From NCBI RefSeq assembly GCF_008728855.1, contig NZ_CP042906.1, positions 3,957,570-4,021,569 on the forward strand: a stretch of 64,000 nucleotides of DNA, given 5' to 3'. This document shows positions 8,171 to 17,682 of the stretch, in pieces. The stretch comes from Hypericibacter terrae (GTDB lineage Bacteria > Pseudomonadota > Alphaproteobacteria > Dongiales > Dongiaceae). The translations under genes were made by a program, and so were the position numbers. The notes beneath the pieces are model-generated. The model was not told where the DNA came from. It saw only the letters and a program-made list of their open reading frames with translations, and did not search any database. Within the stretch, counting starts at the first letter, position 1; every line of letters begins with the position of its first letter.

Positions 8171-9088
8171 ATGAGTCTCGTTGCCTTCCTCGGCGCGATC
8201 GAAATCGGCTTGGTCTTCGGGCTGGTCGGGCTGGGCGTGTTCCTGTCCTTCCGGGTGCTGAATTTTCCCGACCTGACGGTCGATGGGAGCTTCCCGCTGG
8301 GGGCCGCCGTGAGCGGCACCATCATCGTCGCCGGCGGCAACGCCTATCTCGCGACCGCGATCGCGATCCTGGCCGGCTGCCTCGCCGGCCTGGTCACGGC
8401 CGCGCTCAATCTGCGCTTCCGCATCCTCCATCTCCTCGCCAGCATCCTCACCATGATCGCGCTCTATTCGATCAATCTGCGCATCATGGGCAAGCCCAAT
8501 CTCGCCATCCTCAACGAAGCCACCGTGCTGACGCCCTTCCAGGGGCTCGGACTGAGCAATCTCTATCTCCGCCCGATCTATGCCGGCGTCGTGACCCTGA
8601 TCGTCGCCCTGCTGCTGGTGCGCTTCCTGGCCTCGGACATGGGGCTCGCCATGCGGGCCACGGGCGCCAATCCCCGCATGGCGCGGGCCCAGGGCATCGA
8701 CACGGCCGCCATGACCTATCTCGGCATGGCGATCAGCAACGGGCTGGTGGCGCTCGCGGGCGCGCTCTTCGCCCAGATGAACGGCTTCGCCGACGTGGCG
8801 CTGGGCACCGGGACGATCGTGGTCGGCCTGGCCGCCGTGATCGTCGGCGAGGCCATCATCGGTACCCGCAGCGTGATGCTCTGGGTGCTGGGCTGCGTGA
8901 TCGGGTCGGTCGTCTATCGCATCGCGGTCGGCCTCGCGCTCAACAGCTCGGCGCTGGGCTTGAATGCCTCGGACCTCAATCTGGTGACGGCGGTGCTGGT
9001 GGCGATCGCGCTCATCCTCCCCGGTGCCCGGAACCCGCTGCGCACGCTTCTGGCGGGACGGAACGCCACCGGAAAGAGCCCGTCATGA
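8171..9088 (+). CDS. ABC transporter permease, TrpY-like
   Basis: This 305-residue membrane protein has about eight or nine hydrophobic segments and belongs to the branched-chain/ribose-type permease superfamily, as TrpY does. The conserved cytoplasmic loop MGLAMRATGANPRMARAQG (about 157-175) and the DLTVDGSFPLGAAV segment near residue 35 are typical. It forms the channel for the binding protein encoded just upstream. Its stop overlaps the ATPase start by four bases (ATGA at 9085). Confidence 0.83.
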   Translation: MSLVAFLGAIEIGLVFGLVGLGVFLSFRVLNFPDLTVDGSFPLGAAVSGTIIVAGGNAYLATAIAILAGCLAGLVTAALNLRFRILHLLASILTMIALYSINLRIMGKPNLAILNEATVLTPFQGLGLSNLYLRPIYAGVVTLIVALLLVRFLASDMGLAMRATGANPRMARAQGIDTAAMTYLGMAISNGLVALAGALFAQMNGFADVALGTGTIVVGLAAVIVGEAIIGTRSVMLWVLGCVIGSVVYRIAVGLALNSSALGLNASDLNLVTAVLVAIALILPGARNPLRTLLAGRNATGKSPS

Positions 9089-9879
9089 TCGAACTCAAGG
9101 ATCTCGCCGTCACCTTCAACGTCGGCACGCCGATGGAAACGCGGGCGCTCCAGGGGCTGGATCTCAGCATCCCGGCGGGTCAGTTCGTGACCGTGATCGG
9201 CTCCAACGGGGCCGGGAAATCGACGCTGCTCAATGCGCTCACGGGCGACGTGCGGCCCGACCACGGGTCGGTGACGATCGGCGGCACCAACGTGACCGGA
9301 TGGTCGGCGCCGGCGCGCGCCGGCCTGATCGCACGGGTGTTCCAGGATCCGCTGGCGGGAAGCTGCGAGGCCCTGACGATCGAGGAGAACATGGCGCTTG
9401 CCGCCGCGCGCGGCCGCAAGCGGGGGTTTGCGCGCGCGCTCGGCGGATCGGTGCGGGGCCTGTTCCGCGAGAAGCTGAAGCAGCTGGGCCTCGGTCTCGA
9501 GGCGCGTCTCGCCGACAAGATGGGCCTGCTGTCGGGCGGCCAGCGCCAGGCGGTCTCGCTGCTGATGGCGACTCTGCGGCCGATGAAGATCCTGCTGCTG
9601 GACGAGCATACCGCGGCGCTCGACCCCAAGACCGCGCAGTTCGTGCTGCAGCTGACGGACGCGATCGTCTCGGCCCAGCGCCTGACGACCTTGATGGTCA
9701 CCCACTCCATGCGCCAGGCGCTCGATCACGGCAGCCGCACCATCATGCTGCATGAGGGCCGCATCGCCTTCGACGTGGCGGGTCCGACAAGGAAAGGTCT
9801 CGACGTGCCCGATCTGCTGGCGCTGTTCTCGCGCGGACAAGGCCAGGCGCTTGCCGACGATTCCCTCCTCCTCGGCTGA
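9085..9879 (+). CDS. ABC transporter ATP-binding protein, TrpZ-like
   Basis: This 264-residue ATPase has Walker A GSNGAGKS (about 38-45), signature LSGGQRQ (near 150), Walker B ILLLDEHTAALD (near 170) and the switch histidine in VTHSM. The third Walker B position reads DEH rather than DEP, a variant found in this subfamily. It energises the importer formed with the two preceding genes and is translationally coupled to the permease. A methyltransferase gene follows after 15 bases and may be on the same transcript. Confidence 0.85.
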   Translation: MIELKDLAVTFNVGTPMETRALQGLDLSIPAGQFVTVIGSNGAGKSTLLNALTGDVRPDHGSVTIGGTNVTGWSAPARAGLIARVFQDPLAGSCEALTIEENMALAAARGRKRGFARALGGSVRGLFREKLKQLGLGLEARLADKMGLLSGGQRQAVSLLMATLRPMKILLLDEHTAALDPKTAQFVLQLTDAIVSAQRLTTLMVTHSMRQALDHGSRTIMLHEGRIAFDVAGPTRKGLDVPDLLALFSRGQGQALADDSLLLG

Positions 9880-9894
9880 CAGGGCGATCCCGGC

Positions 9895-10692
9895 ATGAAG
9901 CGCGACGATTACACCGCGGCCAACCGCGAGGCCTGGAACGAGGCGGCGCCAATTCATGCGCGGCAGAGATTCGAGCAGCTGCTGGCCGACTTCCGCAAGC
10001 CCGGCCATTCCTGCCTCGACGCGCTCGAGACCCGGACGCTGCAAGAGATCGGCCTCGCCGGCAAGGCGGTCGCCCAGATCTGCTGCAACAATGGCCGCGA
10101 ACTGCTGAGCGTGAAGAATCTGGGGGCCGCGCGCTGCGTCGGGTTCGACATTTCGGACGGCTTCATCGCCCAGGCGCGGCAGCTCGCCCGGGCCGGCGCC
10201 ATCGAGGCCGAGTTCCTGACGACCGACATCTATCGCATTCCGGCGCGCTTCGATGCCAATTTCGATCTCGCGATCATCACGATCGGCGTCCTCGGATGGA
10301 TGCCGGATCTCAGGGGTTTCTTCTCTGTGGTCGCGAGGTTGCTCAAGCCCGGCGGCCAGCTCTTCATCTATGAGCAGCATCCGATCATGGGCATGTTCGA
10401 GCCGGGCGACCCGGAGCCCCAGCCCAGGCTCCGCCATTCCTATTTCAGGACCGATCCCTTTCGCGACGAGACCGGGCTGGATTACTGGAGCGGCGAAACC
10501 TACAAATCGAAGCCGACCTATTGGTTTCAGCATAAGCTGTCGGACACGATGATGGCCTGCATTGGGACTGGCTTCGCGCTCGAAGCCTTTACCGAGCATG
10601 ACCACGACGTCTCCAACATCTTCGGGAACGTGACGGCGCAGCCCATCCTCCCGCCCTTGTCCTACAGCCTGATCGCGCGCAAGACGCGCTGA
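9895..10692 (+). CDS. Class I SAM-dependent methyltransferase
   Basis: This 265-residue protein has a SAM-binding core: the glycine-poor motif I AQICCNNGRELLSV (about 61-74), the acidic end of strand 2 in GFDISDGFIAQAR, and motif post-III in LLKPGGQLFIYEQHP. Motif I reads CCNNGRE instead of the usual GxGxG, which is characteristic of one methyltransferase-11 subfamily. Several C-terminal aromatic residues (YWSGETYKSKPTYWFQHKL) may shape a substrate pocket. The substrate is unknown. Its position after the TrpXYZ-like genes hints at modification of an imported compound, but that is inference. Confidence 0.75.
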   Translation: MKRDDYTAANREAWNEAAPIHARQRFEQLLADFRKPGHSCLDALETRTLQEIGLAGKAVAQICCNNGRELLSVKNLGAARCVGFDISDGFIAQARQLARAGAIEAEFLTTDIYRIPARFDANFDLAIITIGVLGWMPDLRGFFSVVARLLKPGGQLFIYEQHPIMGMFEPGDPEPQPRLRHSYFRTDPFRDETGLDYWSGETYKSKPTYWFQHKLSDTMMACIGTGFALEAFTEHDHDVSNIFGNVTAQPILPPLSYSLIARKTR

Positions 10693-10717
10693 ACCCGCCG
10701 GTCCCCTGGAAGCGATC

Positions 10718-11608
10718 ATGGAATCAACCGGAGCGGAAATGTCAGGGGCTCGAGCCGTTCCTCCGCTTTTCATCGGCGGCTGCGGGCGCAGCGGCACGAC
10801 GCTGGCGGTCGACCTCCTCGGCATGCATCCCGTGCTGTCGCCGGTTTACGAGACGGGCTTCGTGCTGGAAGTGGCGCAGCTCCTGTTCTCGAGCGGCGGC
10901 CTCTCGGCCTTCATGGTGGCAGACCAGATCGAGCGATTGATGTCGCACTGGTCGCGCGACCTGCCGCACCGGCCGCACAACAAGAAGGAGTATGAGCGCT
11001 ACTGGCATGGCGCCCATTACGTGCTCTTCGATCGCGACACGGCCATGGCCGCCACCGGCACCCTGATCGAGGATCTGATCACGGCCGAGCCTCAGGCGGG
11101 ATTCCGCCGCTTCGTCACCGGCCTCTTCGCCGACCATGCGCGGCGCGACGGCAAGCCCGCCTGGATCAACAAGACGCCGCTCTACGTGCTGCATCTGCCA
11201 CTCCTGAAGCATCTCTTCCCCGCGATGAAGTTCATCCACTGCACGCGCGATCCCCGCGACGCGGTGCCCTCGATGCTGAGCCGGCGCTGGGGCCAGCATC
11301 AGACGGTCGATGAAGGCGCGAGCTTCTGGCAATCCTGCATCGAGGCCGCCCGCGCCTTCGCCGCCCGCTGGCCCACGGATCACGTCGAAACCCGGTTCGA
11401 GGATCTGGTGACGCAGCCCGAGACGGAGATCGCCCGGATCCTCCAGGCCCTTGGCCTCGAGGACTGCTCCGCCGACATGCTGTCGCGCTTTCGCGACCGG
11501 GTTCGTTTCGATTCCGGCCGCATCGCCAGCCTGGAGCGCGACCCGGCCGTCAGCGCCAGAATCGAAGCGATCGCCGGGCCGACGATGATCCCGCTCGGCT
11601 ATCGCTGA
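10718..11608 (+). CDS. Sulfotransferase family protein
   Basis: This 296-residue protein has the P-loop FIGGCGRSGTTLAVDLL (about 18-34), which resembles the PAPS 5'-phosphosulfate loop, and FIHCTRDPRDAVPSMLSR (about 169-186), the 3'-phosphate motif with the conserved R-D-P-R-D. These are standard for bacterial sulfotransferase_3 proteins. An alternative ATG lies at 10739. It is convergent, with a four-base gap, with a second gene of the same family (11613-12572). The acceptor is not evident; such enzymes act on lipids, glycans or small metabolites. Confidence 0.8.
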   Translation: MESTGAEMSGARAVPPLFIGGCGRSGTTLAVDLLGMHPVLSPVYETGFVLEVAQLLFSSGGLSAFMVADQIERLMSHWSRDLPHRPHNKKEYERYWHGAHYVLFDRDTAMAATGTLIEDLITAEPQAGFRRFVTGLFADHARRDGKPAWINKTPLYVLHLPLLKHLFPAMKFIHCTRDPRDAVPSMLSRRWGQHQTVDEGASFWQSCIEAARAFAARWPTDHVETRFEDLVTQPETEIARILQALGLEDCSADMLSRFRDRVRFDSGRIASLERDPAVSARIEAIAGPTMIPLGYR

Positions 11609-11612
11609 GATT

Positions 11613-12572
11613 TCACCAATATTGGAAGCTGCGGGCGAAGCGCGCGCATTGCCGTTCGATCACCGCGATCTCGGCCGGCGACAGTTCGTCGGCATAACCG
11701 CCGATGCGCGGCTGGCTCGTGGGCTCCTGCCAGCCGGGCGACCAGAACGCACCGGCCTGCTGGTCGTCGCGCTGGCGCTGCCAGGTCTCTGACGTGAGCG
11801 CCGCCGGCCGCCCGTCCAGAGCCAGGCCGGCGAACCGTCCCAACGCCTGCAATGCCGCGGGATCGCCTTGGGCAATGCTCTCATAGCGCGCGACATGTAG
11901 GCGCCCCTGGAGCAGCTGGGGATTGGCATAGCTGTCGGCGTAATAGCCGAGCACCAGCTCGGAGAGCTTCTCCATGTCGCGACCGACATGAACCAGGGGC
12001 GCCACCGAGCCCGCCGCGCGCTGGCGCCCGGCCACTTTCACCATCGACGCGATGATGTCGCGCGGGTCGCGCGCGACCAGGACGAAGCGCGCCTCGGGGA
12101 GCAATCTTGCCGCCAGCGAAAAATGATAGGCGAGCTCCGGATTCTTGAGTACCAGCTGCCGGGCCTTGGGGTAACGGGCGGAAAGCGCATGCAGGAATCG
12201 GCGCAGCGTCTCGCGGCCGAACGCGTCGAAGGCCTCGCGCGAGGCGAAATAGTCCGCCAGGAACAGGTCGAAGCGCTTCTCGCCCTGCTTATGGGCGGCG
12301 AGCAGCTCGGTCAGGTAGTGGCATTCGGCAATCGCCGGATTGACGCCCGGCGCCGCGCAGAGGAGCCGCTGGATGAGCGTCGTGCCGCTTCTCATGCAGC
12401 CGCCCACGAACAGCACTGGAATTTCCGCCAAGCTCACCCTTCCCGTCTCTGCCAAGGGCGCGGGCCCGCCCCGAGGCCGTTCCGCCGTCCCTCGAGACCC
12501 ATCGCCCCGGCTTCCCTGCGGCAAACTGCCATGAAACCGGCGGGAGGGTCCAGAAACCCGGTTCTCCGTCAA
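11613..12572 (-). CDS. Sulfotransferase family protein
   Basis: This up to 319-residue protein has a 5'-phosphosulfate loop, FVGGCMRSGTTLIQRLL (about 55-71), and a 3'-phosphate motif, FVLVARDPRDIIASMVK. About 45 residues precede the P-loop and look unstructured (rich in Arg, Gly, Pro), so translation may really begin at a GTG at 12437, which would place the P-loop near the N-terminus as in the neighbour. It converges on the 10718-11608 gene and diverges from moaA. With the tandem pair at 3.8-6.0 kb this makes four sulfotransferase-like genes within 9 kb. Confidence 0.78.
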   Translation of the reverse strand: MTENRVSGPSRRFHGSLPQGSRGDGSRGTAERPRGGPAPLAETGRVSLAEIPVLFVGGCMRSGTTLIQRLLCAAPGVNPAIAECHYLTELLAAHKQGEKRFDLFLADYFASREAFDAFGRETLRRFLHALSARYPKARQLVLKNPELAYHFSLAARLLPEARFVLVARDPRDIIASMVKVAGRQRAAGSVAPLVHVGRDMEKLSELVLGYYADSYANPQLLQGRLHVARYESIAQGDPAALQALGRFAGLALDGRPAALTSETWQRQRDDQQAGAFWSPGWQEPTSQPRIGGYADELSPAEIAVIERQCARFARSFQYW

Positions 12573-12685
12573 AATTCCTCGTTTTTCAGGGGCCTTAGGG
12601 ACATTTAGCCCTACCCGGTTCGGGGGCGAAATCCCGCCCGGAACGTCCTATATTCCGGGTCGAGGAATGTGAGAAAGCCTTGGCG

Positions 12686-13681
12686 ATGATCGATCCCTTC
12701 GGCCGACATATCCGTTACCTGCGCGTGTCGGTCACGGACCGCTGCGACTTCCGCTGCGTCTATTGCATGGCGGAGGACATGGAGTTCCTGCCGAAGCGCG
12801 AGGTGCTCTCGCTCGAGGAACTGGATCGCCTTTGCAGCGCCTTCGTGCGGCAGGGCGTGAAGAAGCTGCGCCTGACCGGCGGCGAGCCTCTGGTCCGGCG
12901 CGGCATCATGCAGCTCTTCCGCGGCCTGTCGCGTCATCTCGAGAGCGGCGCGCTTGAGGAACTGACCGTCACGACCAATGGCAGCCAGCTGTCGCGTTAT
13001 GCCGCGGAGCTGGCGAGCCTCGGCGTGCGCCGGGTCAATGTCTCGATCGACACGATGGACGAGCGCAAGTTCGCCGAGATCACGCGTCGCGGCAGCCTGC
13101 CGGTGGTGCTCGAAGGTCTCGAGGCCGCCAAGCGCGCCGGCCTCCAGGTCAAGATCAACGCGGTCGCCCTCAAGGGCGTCAATGACGGCGAGTTCGACCG
13201 GCTGATCGGCTGGTGTGGTGCGGAGGGCTTCGATCTGACCCTGATCGAGGTCATGCCGATGGGCGATATCGGCGGCGAGAACCGCCTCGACCAGTATCTG
13301 CCGCTGTCGATGGTGCGCGCCGACCTGGCGCAGCGCTGGACGCTCGAGGATATCGACTACCGGACCGGCGGGCCGGCGCGTTATGTGCGCGTCAAGGAAA
13401 CCGGCGGGCGGCTCGGCTTCATCACGCCCCTGACCCATAACTTCTGCGAGAGCTGCAACCGCGTGCGCGTGACCTGCACCGGCATGCTCTATATGTGCCT
13501 CGGCCAGGAGGACAGCGCCGATCTCCGTGCCCCTTTGCGCGCCTCGCCCGGCGACGACGCGCCGCTCGAGGCCGCCATCCGCGAGGCGATCGCGCGCAAG
13601 CCCAAGGGCCACGACTTCATCATCGACCGCCGGCATAGCGGCCCCGCCGTCCCGCGCCATATGAGCGTGACCGGCGGCTGA
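12686..13681 (+). CDS. moaA: GTP 3',8-cyclase MoaA (radical SAM)
   Basis: MoaA converts GTP to 3',8-cyclo-GTP, the first step of molybdenum cofactor synthesis. The radical-SAM cluster motif is CDFRCVYC (Cys20, 24, 27); the C-terminal second 4Fe-4S cluster is CX2CX13C (Cys254, 257, 271). The protein ends in the required Gly-Gly tail (SVTGG). The GTP-recognition region RVRVTCTG and the TGGEPLVR motif are present. The ATG at 12686 has GAGAAAG eight bases upstream; a TTG two codons earlier is possible. It is monocistronic here but links functionally to mobA/fdhD 11 kb away. Confidence 0.95.
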   Translation: MIDPFGRHIRYLRVSVTDRCDFRCVYCMAEDMEFLPKREVLSLEELDRLCSAFVRQGVKKLRLTGGEPLVRRGIMQLFRGLSRHLESGALEELTVTTNGSQLSRYAAELASLGVRRVNVSIDTMDERKFAEITRRGSLPVVLEGLEAAKRAGLQVKINAVALKGVNDGEFDRLIGWCGAEGFDLTLIEVMPMGDIGGENRLDQYLPLSMVRADLAQRWTLEDIDYRTGGPARYVRVKETGGRLGFITPLTHNFCESCNRVRVTCTGMLYMCLGQEDSADLRAPLRASPGDDAPLEAAIREAIARKPKGHDFIIDRRHSGPAVPRHMSVTGG

Positions 13682-13723
13682 CCGCCGGTTCGCCGGCGTA
13701 CGCTCCCCTCGCGGCGTTCCTCT

Positions 13724-14266
13724 CTATTTGATCGTGATCTGATGCGCGAAGTTGGCGCCGTCGCTGATCGTCACCTGCTTGAAGCCCAGGAGCTTCAGCA
13801 GATCGAGAAAGGTCGCCTGATCGGCCAGGGTGTATTGCTGGAAGAAGGGCGTCATGCGCGAGATGGCGGTCAGGTTGGCGAGGAGCGCCCGGGCCCGGTA
13901 CATCGTATCGAAATGCCCGCCCTCGGTCGCGACGATGATCAATTTGTCGGCGTCGTCGCCCTTGGCGAAGATCGCATAACCGGGATCGTAGCGCTGCGAC
14001 AGCAGCTGCTTGGTGAGGCCGGTGACGAAGCCGATCCGGCGGCTCCGGTCGCTCTCAGCCAGCGTCTGGACGCGCGCCTCGTAGGTCTCGGTCGTTTGGG
14101 GCGGCGGGTAGTAGTAGTTGGCATGATTGTCGTCATTGGCGGTGGTGTCGTCGGCCAGGGCCTTCAAAGACCCGACGACGGCCATGGCCATCGCCAGACC
14201 GGCAGCCAGGACCATCATCCGTCCACCGAAGCCGGTGCGGCCGGCGCCATTTCGCAGCAAATTCAT
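13724..14266 (-). CDS. Exported protein of unknown function
   Basis: This 180-residue protein has a clear signal peptide (basic N-terminus, hydrophobic stretch [16 protein letters not shown], cleavage likely after KALA near residue 38). The mature part starts with a Asn/Asp/Tyr-rich linker ([18 protein letters not shown]) and then a compact domain with no recognised catalytic motif; its phrasing ([31 protein letters not shown]) is conserved-looking. The start is set by GAGGAGT upstream of the ATG at 14266. It diverges from nadK. I do not recognise the family. Confidence 0.65.
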   Translation of the reverse strand: MNLLRNGAGRTGFGGRMMVLAAGLAMAMAVVGSLKALADDTTANDDNHANYYYPPPQTTETYEARVQTLAESDRSRRIGFVTGLTKQLLSQRYDPGYAIFAKGDDADKLIIVATEGGHFDTMYRARALLANLTAISRMTPFFQQYTLADQATFLDLLKLLGFKQVTISDGANFAHQITIK

Positions 14267-14412
14267 TCCAGACTCCTCATTTGGCGCTCCCGTCCGGCCT
14301 GGCCGTCGGCATCCTGCGCAAGCGGGCGCACTCTGCCGCGCCAGCCCGGCGGCTGGCAAGCGTCGGCCTTGCCGGTATAGTGAGGCCCCGCCCGCAACCC
14401 AGGGGATCCGGC

Positions 14413-15180
14413 TTGCCCGACCAGAGCATCGCATTCGTCGCGGCCGACACGGCCGAGGCGCGCAGCGCCCATCAGCGCCTGACCCATCGCTATGGCATCG
14501 TCGACCCGGAGAAGGCCAGCGTGGTCGTGGCCCTGGGCGGCGACGGATTCATGCTGGAAACGCTGCATCGCTATCTGGGCCGGTCGGTCCCGATCTATGG
14601 CATGAATTGCGGCACCATCGGATTCCTGATGAACCAGTATCAGGAAGACGGCCTGCCCGAGCGCGTCGCCCGCAGCCAGGCCGTGACCTTGCGCCCCCTG
14701 CAGATGAAAGCGCGCTCGCGCGACGGCAAGGTCGTCGAGGCGATCGCCATCAACGAGGTCTCGCTGCTGCGCGAAACCCGGCAAACCGCCAAGATCGCGA
14801 TCCTCGTCGATGGCAAGGTGCGGCTGCGCGAGCTCATCTGCGACGGGATCCTGCTGTCGACCCCCGCCGGCAGCACGGCCTACAACCTCTCGGCCCACGG
14901 ACCGATCCTGCCCTTGGGCTCGAACCTGCTGGCGCTCACGCCGATCAGCGCCTTCCGCCCGCGCCGCTGGCGCGGCGCGCTCCTGCCGGAGACCTCGGAG
15001 ACGGTGTTCGAGATTCGCGAACCCGAGAAGCGACCGGTGAGCGCCGTGGCCGATTCCACCGAGGTGCGCGACATCGTCGAGGTCAGCGTACGGGTCCATC
15101 CCGAACACCAGCTGACGCTGCTGTTCGACCCCGAGCATAATCTCGAGGAGCGGATCCTGAGCGAGCAGTTCGTGCCCTGA
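14413..15180 (+). CDS. nadK: NAD kinase
   Basis: NAD kinase phosphorylates NAD to NADP in the cytoplasm. The GGDG motif ([15 protein letters not shown], about 40-54), [10 protein letters not shown] (near 75) and the [10 protein letters not shown] segment (about 156-165) are diagnostic. The best start is TTG at 14413 with AGGGGATC upstream, giving 255 residues, the size of the short alphaproteobacterial enzymes; the longer open frame back to 14281 has an atypical Arg/Pro-rich N-terminus that overlaps the divergent promoter region. Confidence 0.9.
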   Translation: MPDQSIAFVAADTAEARSAHQRLTHRYGIVDPEKASVVVALGGDGFMLETLHRYLGRSVPIYGMNCGTIGFLMNQYQEDGLPERVARSQAVTLRPLQMKARSRDGKVVEAIAINEVSLLRETRQTAKIAILVDGKVRLRELICDGILLSTPAGSTAYNLSAHGPILPLGSNLLALTPISAFRPRRWRGALLPETSETVFEIREPEKRPVSAVADSTEVRDIVEVSVRVHPEHQLTLLFDPEHNLEERILSEQFVP

Positions 15181-15183
15181 TCT

Positions 15184-15229
15184 CGATCGTTAAGTTCAAA
15201 CGATCGCTACGCTCTACTTTCGAGCGTAG
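15184..15229. repeat. Two adjacent hairpins after nadK
   Basis: CGATCGTT (15184-15191) pairs with AACGATCG (15199-15206), and CTACGCTC (15207-15214) pairs with GAGCGTAG (15222-15229). Each is a perfect 8-bp stem with a 7-base loop and the two are directly adjacent. There is no T-run, so they may be part of an intergenic repeat or a factor-dependent end rather than an intrinsic terminator. Confidence 0.5.
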
Positions 15230-15269
15230 AGCGAGACTCACGATCGCCGCCGCCGCTCTTCCTTGAAAC

Positions 15270-15384
15270 AACCCCTCCCCCTACCCCCTCCCGCAAGGGG
15301 AGGGGGCGTGGTTGGCGTCGATCTCGCTCGAAGCTTTAAAGTTGAGCGAAGCGATCACATAGACTTAGGGGGTAAGGGGGAGGG
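15270..15384 (+). repeat. Dispersed intergenic repeat, copy 1
   Basis: This about 115-bp element is bounded by C-rich and G-rich arms (CCCCTCCCCCTAC at the left, GGGGGTAAGGGGGAGGG at the right). Its middle includes GTTGGCGT, AAGCTTTAAAG and GCGAAGCGATCACAT. The reverse complement of the sequence at 47059-47171 matches it nearly end to end. It lies between the nadK stop and the convergent amidohydrolase stop, so it may end both transcripts. Confidence 0.75.
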
Positions 15385-15401
15385 ATGCCGCAACGCGATC
15401 C

Positions 15402-16271
15402 CTACTCCGCCGCTTCCGCCTCCGCTGCGGCGAAGTCGACGAGGCGCGCGACCAGGCGGTCCAGGTCGGATTTGAGGCGGTCGAATCCCTGATGGGTCGC
15501 GACGCTCGTCTCGTCGAGATAGAGGCGACGGTTGATCTCGATCTGCAGCGAATGACGGCCCTCGGCCGGCAAGCCATGGCGGGTCACCAGCTCGGCGCCG
15601 CGGAAGGGCGCGTTGATCGCCACGCTATAGCCCATGGCGCGCAGTTCGCCGGCGACCAGGTCGCGGAAGGCCGAATCGCAGCTCTGGCCGTCGAGGTCGC
15701 CCAGCACGAAATCCTCGCGGATCAGCGCGGGCTGGCCTTGACGGCCTCGACCCATCGCCTTCATCGAATGGCAATTCAGATGCCAGACCTGGCCGAAGCG
15801 GGCATGGGTCGCATCGAGCATGGCCTGGAGTTTCTCGTGATAGGGCCGGTGATAGCGCTCCAGCCGCGCCTCGATCTCGGCCGATGGCAGCAGCCGGTCA
15901 TAGACCGCAAGGCGCGGCCCCACCAGCCGGCGAATGACGCCGAGCCCCTTGTCCACCCGATCGGTGAAGATGGCCGCGCCCGGCCAGGGATCGGCCAGCA
16001 GCAGCGGATCGATCTCGGTCTCATGCCGGTTTGCATCGACATAGCTGCGGGGAAAGAGGGCGGTCAGAAAGCCGGCCCCGAGCCCCGCCGCCCCCTCGAA
16101 CAGGCGATCGACATAGGCGTCCTCGGTGCGGCGCAGCGCCTCGAAGGGGACGGCATGGCCGAAATCCTCCGGATAGACGCGTCCGCTATGGGGGGAATCC
16201 AGCACCAGGGGCGCCGATCCCCATCGGGGCTCGCGGCTGGACCAGCGCTCTTCAAGGGTTTGCTCTCGCAT
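15402..16271 (-). CDS. N-formylglutamate amidohydrolase family protein
   Basis: This 289-residue protein has the FGase family features LVLDSPHSGRVYP (about 22-34), DANRHETEIDP (zinc/active-site region near 79), WHLNCHSM (about 164-171) and LQIEINRRLYLDE near the end. It hydrolyses N-formylglutamate to glutamate and formate in histidine degradation, or related N-acyl amino acids. No hut genes adjoin it. The formate released would fit with the fdhD/Mo-W genes nearby, though that link is inference. The start ATG at 16271 leaves a divergent gap of about 100 bases to the deacetylase. Confidence 0.85.
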   Translation of the reverse strand: MREQTLEERWSSREPRWGSAPLVLDSPHSGRVYPEDFGHAVPFEALRRTEDAYVDRLFEGAAGLGAGFLTALFPRSYVDANRHETEIDPLLLADPWPGAAIFTDRVDKGLGVIRRLVGPRLAVYDRLLPSAEIEARLERYHRPYHEKLQAMLDATHARFGQVWHLNCHSMKAMGRGRQGQPALIREDFVLGDLDGQSCDSAFRDLVAGELRAMGYSVAINAPFRGAELVTRHGLPAEGRHSLQIEINRRLYLDETSVATHQGFDRLKSDLDRLVARLVDFAAAEAEAAE

Positions 16272-16375
16272 CGGGCGACTATACTGCCTTGGCCGGTCAA
16301 TGCCCGCAAAATGCCCAGCAATCCCTGCGATCCGCCTTCGGGTCCGGTTCTTGGCTTGGGGCCGCGCCCTGTCCT

Positions 16376-17587
16376 ATGATGGGAGTTTCCCCGACCCGAA
16401 CGGAACCGCTTATCTTGTCGCCCTCTTCGCGCAGTCTCGACATGATCCGCAAGCTCGTGGCGTTCGACACCACGAGCCGGAACTCCAATCTCCAGATCAT
16501 CGACTTCATCCGCGACTATCTCGCCGGCCATGGCGTGGAATCGCAGATGGTGTTCGACGAAAGCGGCAAGAAGGCCAATCTCTACGCGACGCTGGGACCG
16601 ACCGACCGCCCGGGCATCGCTCTGTCCGGCCATACCGACGTGGTCCCGATCGACGGCCAGGAATGGAGCAGCGATCCCTGGAGCATCACCGAGCGCGACG
16701 GCAAGCTTTACGGACGCGGCACCTGCGACATGAAGAGCTTCCTGGCGATCGCGCTCGCCATGGTGCCGGAGTTCCTGGCGCAGCCGCTGCAGCAGCCGAT
16801 CCATCTGATCTTCTCCTATGACGAGGAGGTCGGCTGCGTCGGCGTGCGCCGCCTGATCGCGCTGCTCAAGGATTTCCGCATCAAGCCGTCGGCCGTCATC
16901 ATCGGCGAGCCGACCGACATGAAGGTGATCGTCGCGCATAAGGGCAAGAAGAGCCTGCGGGCGCGGGTGCGCGGCTTCGAGGCCCATTCCTCGCTGGCGC
17001 CCAAGGGCGTCAACGCGATCGAATATGCGGCCGAGATGATCACCTTCCTGAAGCGGATGGCGCAGCGCTGCGCCAAGAACGGGCCGTTCGACAACGACTA
17101 TGACGTCGCCCACACGACCGTTCATACCGGCGTGATCCATGGCGGCACGGCGCTCAACATCGTGCCGAAGGATTGCTACTTCGATTTCGAGTTCCGCTAT
17201 ATCGCGGGCGTCGATCCCGAGGCGATGTTCGGCGAGCTCAGGGAATTCGTCGATCGCGAGCTGCTGCCGGCCATGCATGCGGTGGCCCCCGACAGCGGTA
17301 TCAGCTTCGAGGAGATCTCCGCTTTTCCCGGTCTGAACATGCCGGAAGAAGCCGATCTCGTGGTCCTGGCCAAGAAGCTCGCCGGCGCCAACATGGTGCG
17401 CAAGGTGGCCTTCGGCACCGAAGCCGGCCTGTTCCAGCAGGCCGGCCTCCCGACCATCATCTGCGGTCCTGGCAGCATCACCCAGGCCCATAAGCCCGAC
17501 GAGTGGGTCAGCCTCGACCAACTGGCGTTGTGCGAGGGCTTCATGCACCGCCTGCTGGACCGGGTCCGGGAGAAGGCGGCCGCCTGA
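16376..17587 (+). CDS. argE: Acetylornithine deacetylase (ArgE/M20 family)
   Basis: This M20 metallopeptidase-fold amidohydrolase carries the metal ligands in LSGHTDVVP (about 83-91), the bridging YGRGTCDMKSF, the catalytic SYDEEVGCVG and the dimerisation-domain GGTALNIVP. The C-terminal FGTEAGLFQQ and GPGSITQAHKPDEWV match ArgE, which makes ornithine from N-acetylornithine in arginine synthesis. The start is uncertain: ATG at 16376 or 16379, or a TTG about 36 bases further in. Isolated argE-type genes in alphaproteobacteria can act on other N-acyl amino acids, since many use ArgJ for arginine. Confidence 0.85.
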   Translation: MMGVSPTRTEPLILSPSSRSLDMIRKLVAFDTTSRNSNLQIIDFIRDYLAGHGVESQMVFDESGKKANLYATLGPTDRPGIALSGHTDVVPIDGQEWSSDPWSITERDGKLYGRGTCDMKSFLAIALAMVPEFLAQPLQQPIHLIFSYDEEVGCVGVRRLIALLKDFRIKPSAVIIGEPTDMKVIVAHKGKKSLRARVRGFEAHSSLAPKGVNAIEYAAEMITFLKRMAQRCAKNGPFDNDYDVAHTTVHTGVIHGGTALNIVPKDCYFDFEFRYIAGVDPEAMFGELREFVDRELLPAMHAVAPDSGISFEEISAFPGLNMPEEADLVVLAKKLAGANMVRKVAFGTEAGLFQQAGLPTIICGPGSITQAHKPDEWVSLDQLALCEGFMHRLLDRVREKAAA

Positions 17588-17682
17588 CCGCCGGCCCCGG
17601 TTCCCGCCTGTCCCAGACCCCACCTGCCCTTAATCCTTCGCCCACCATTGCCGCGGAGGGGCCTCCCCTCTAGCATGACCCC

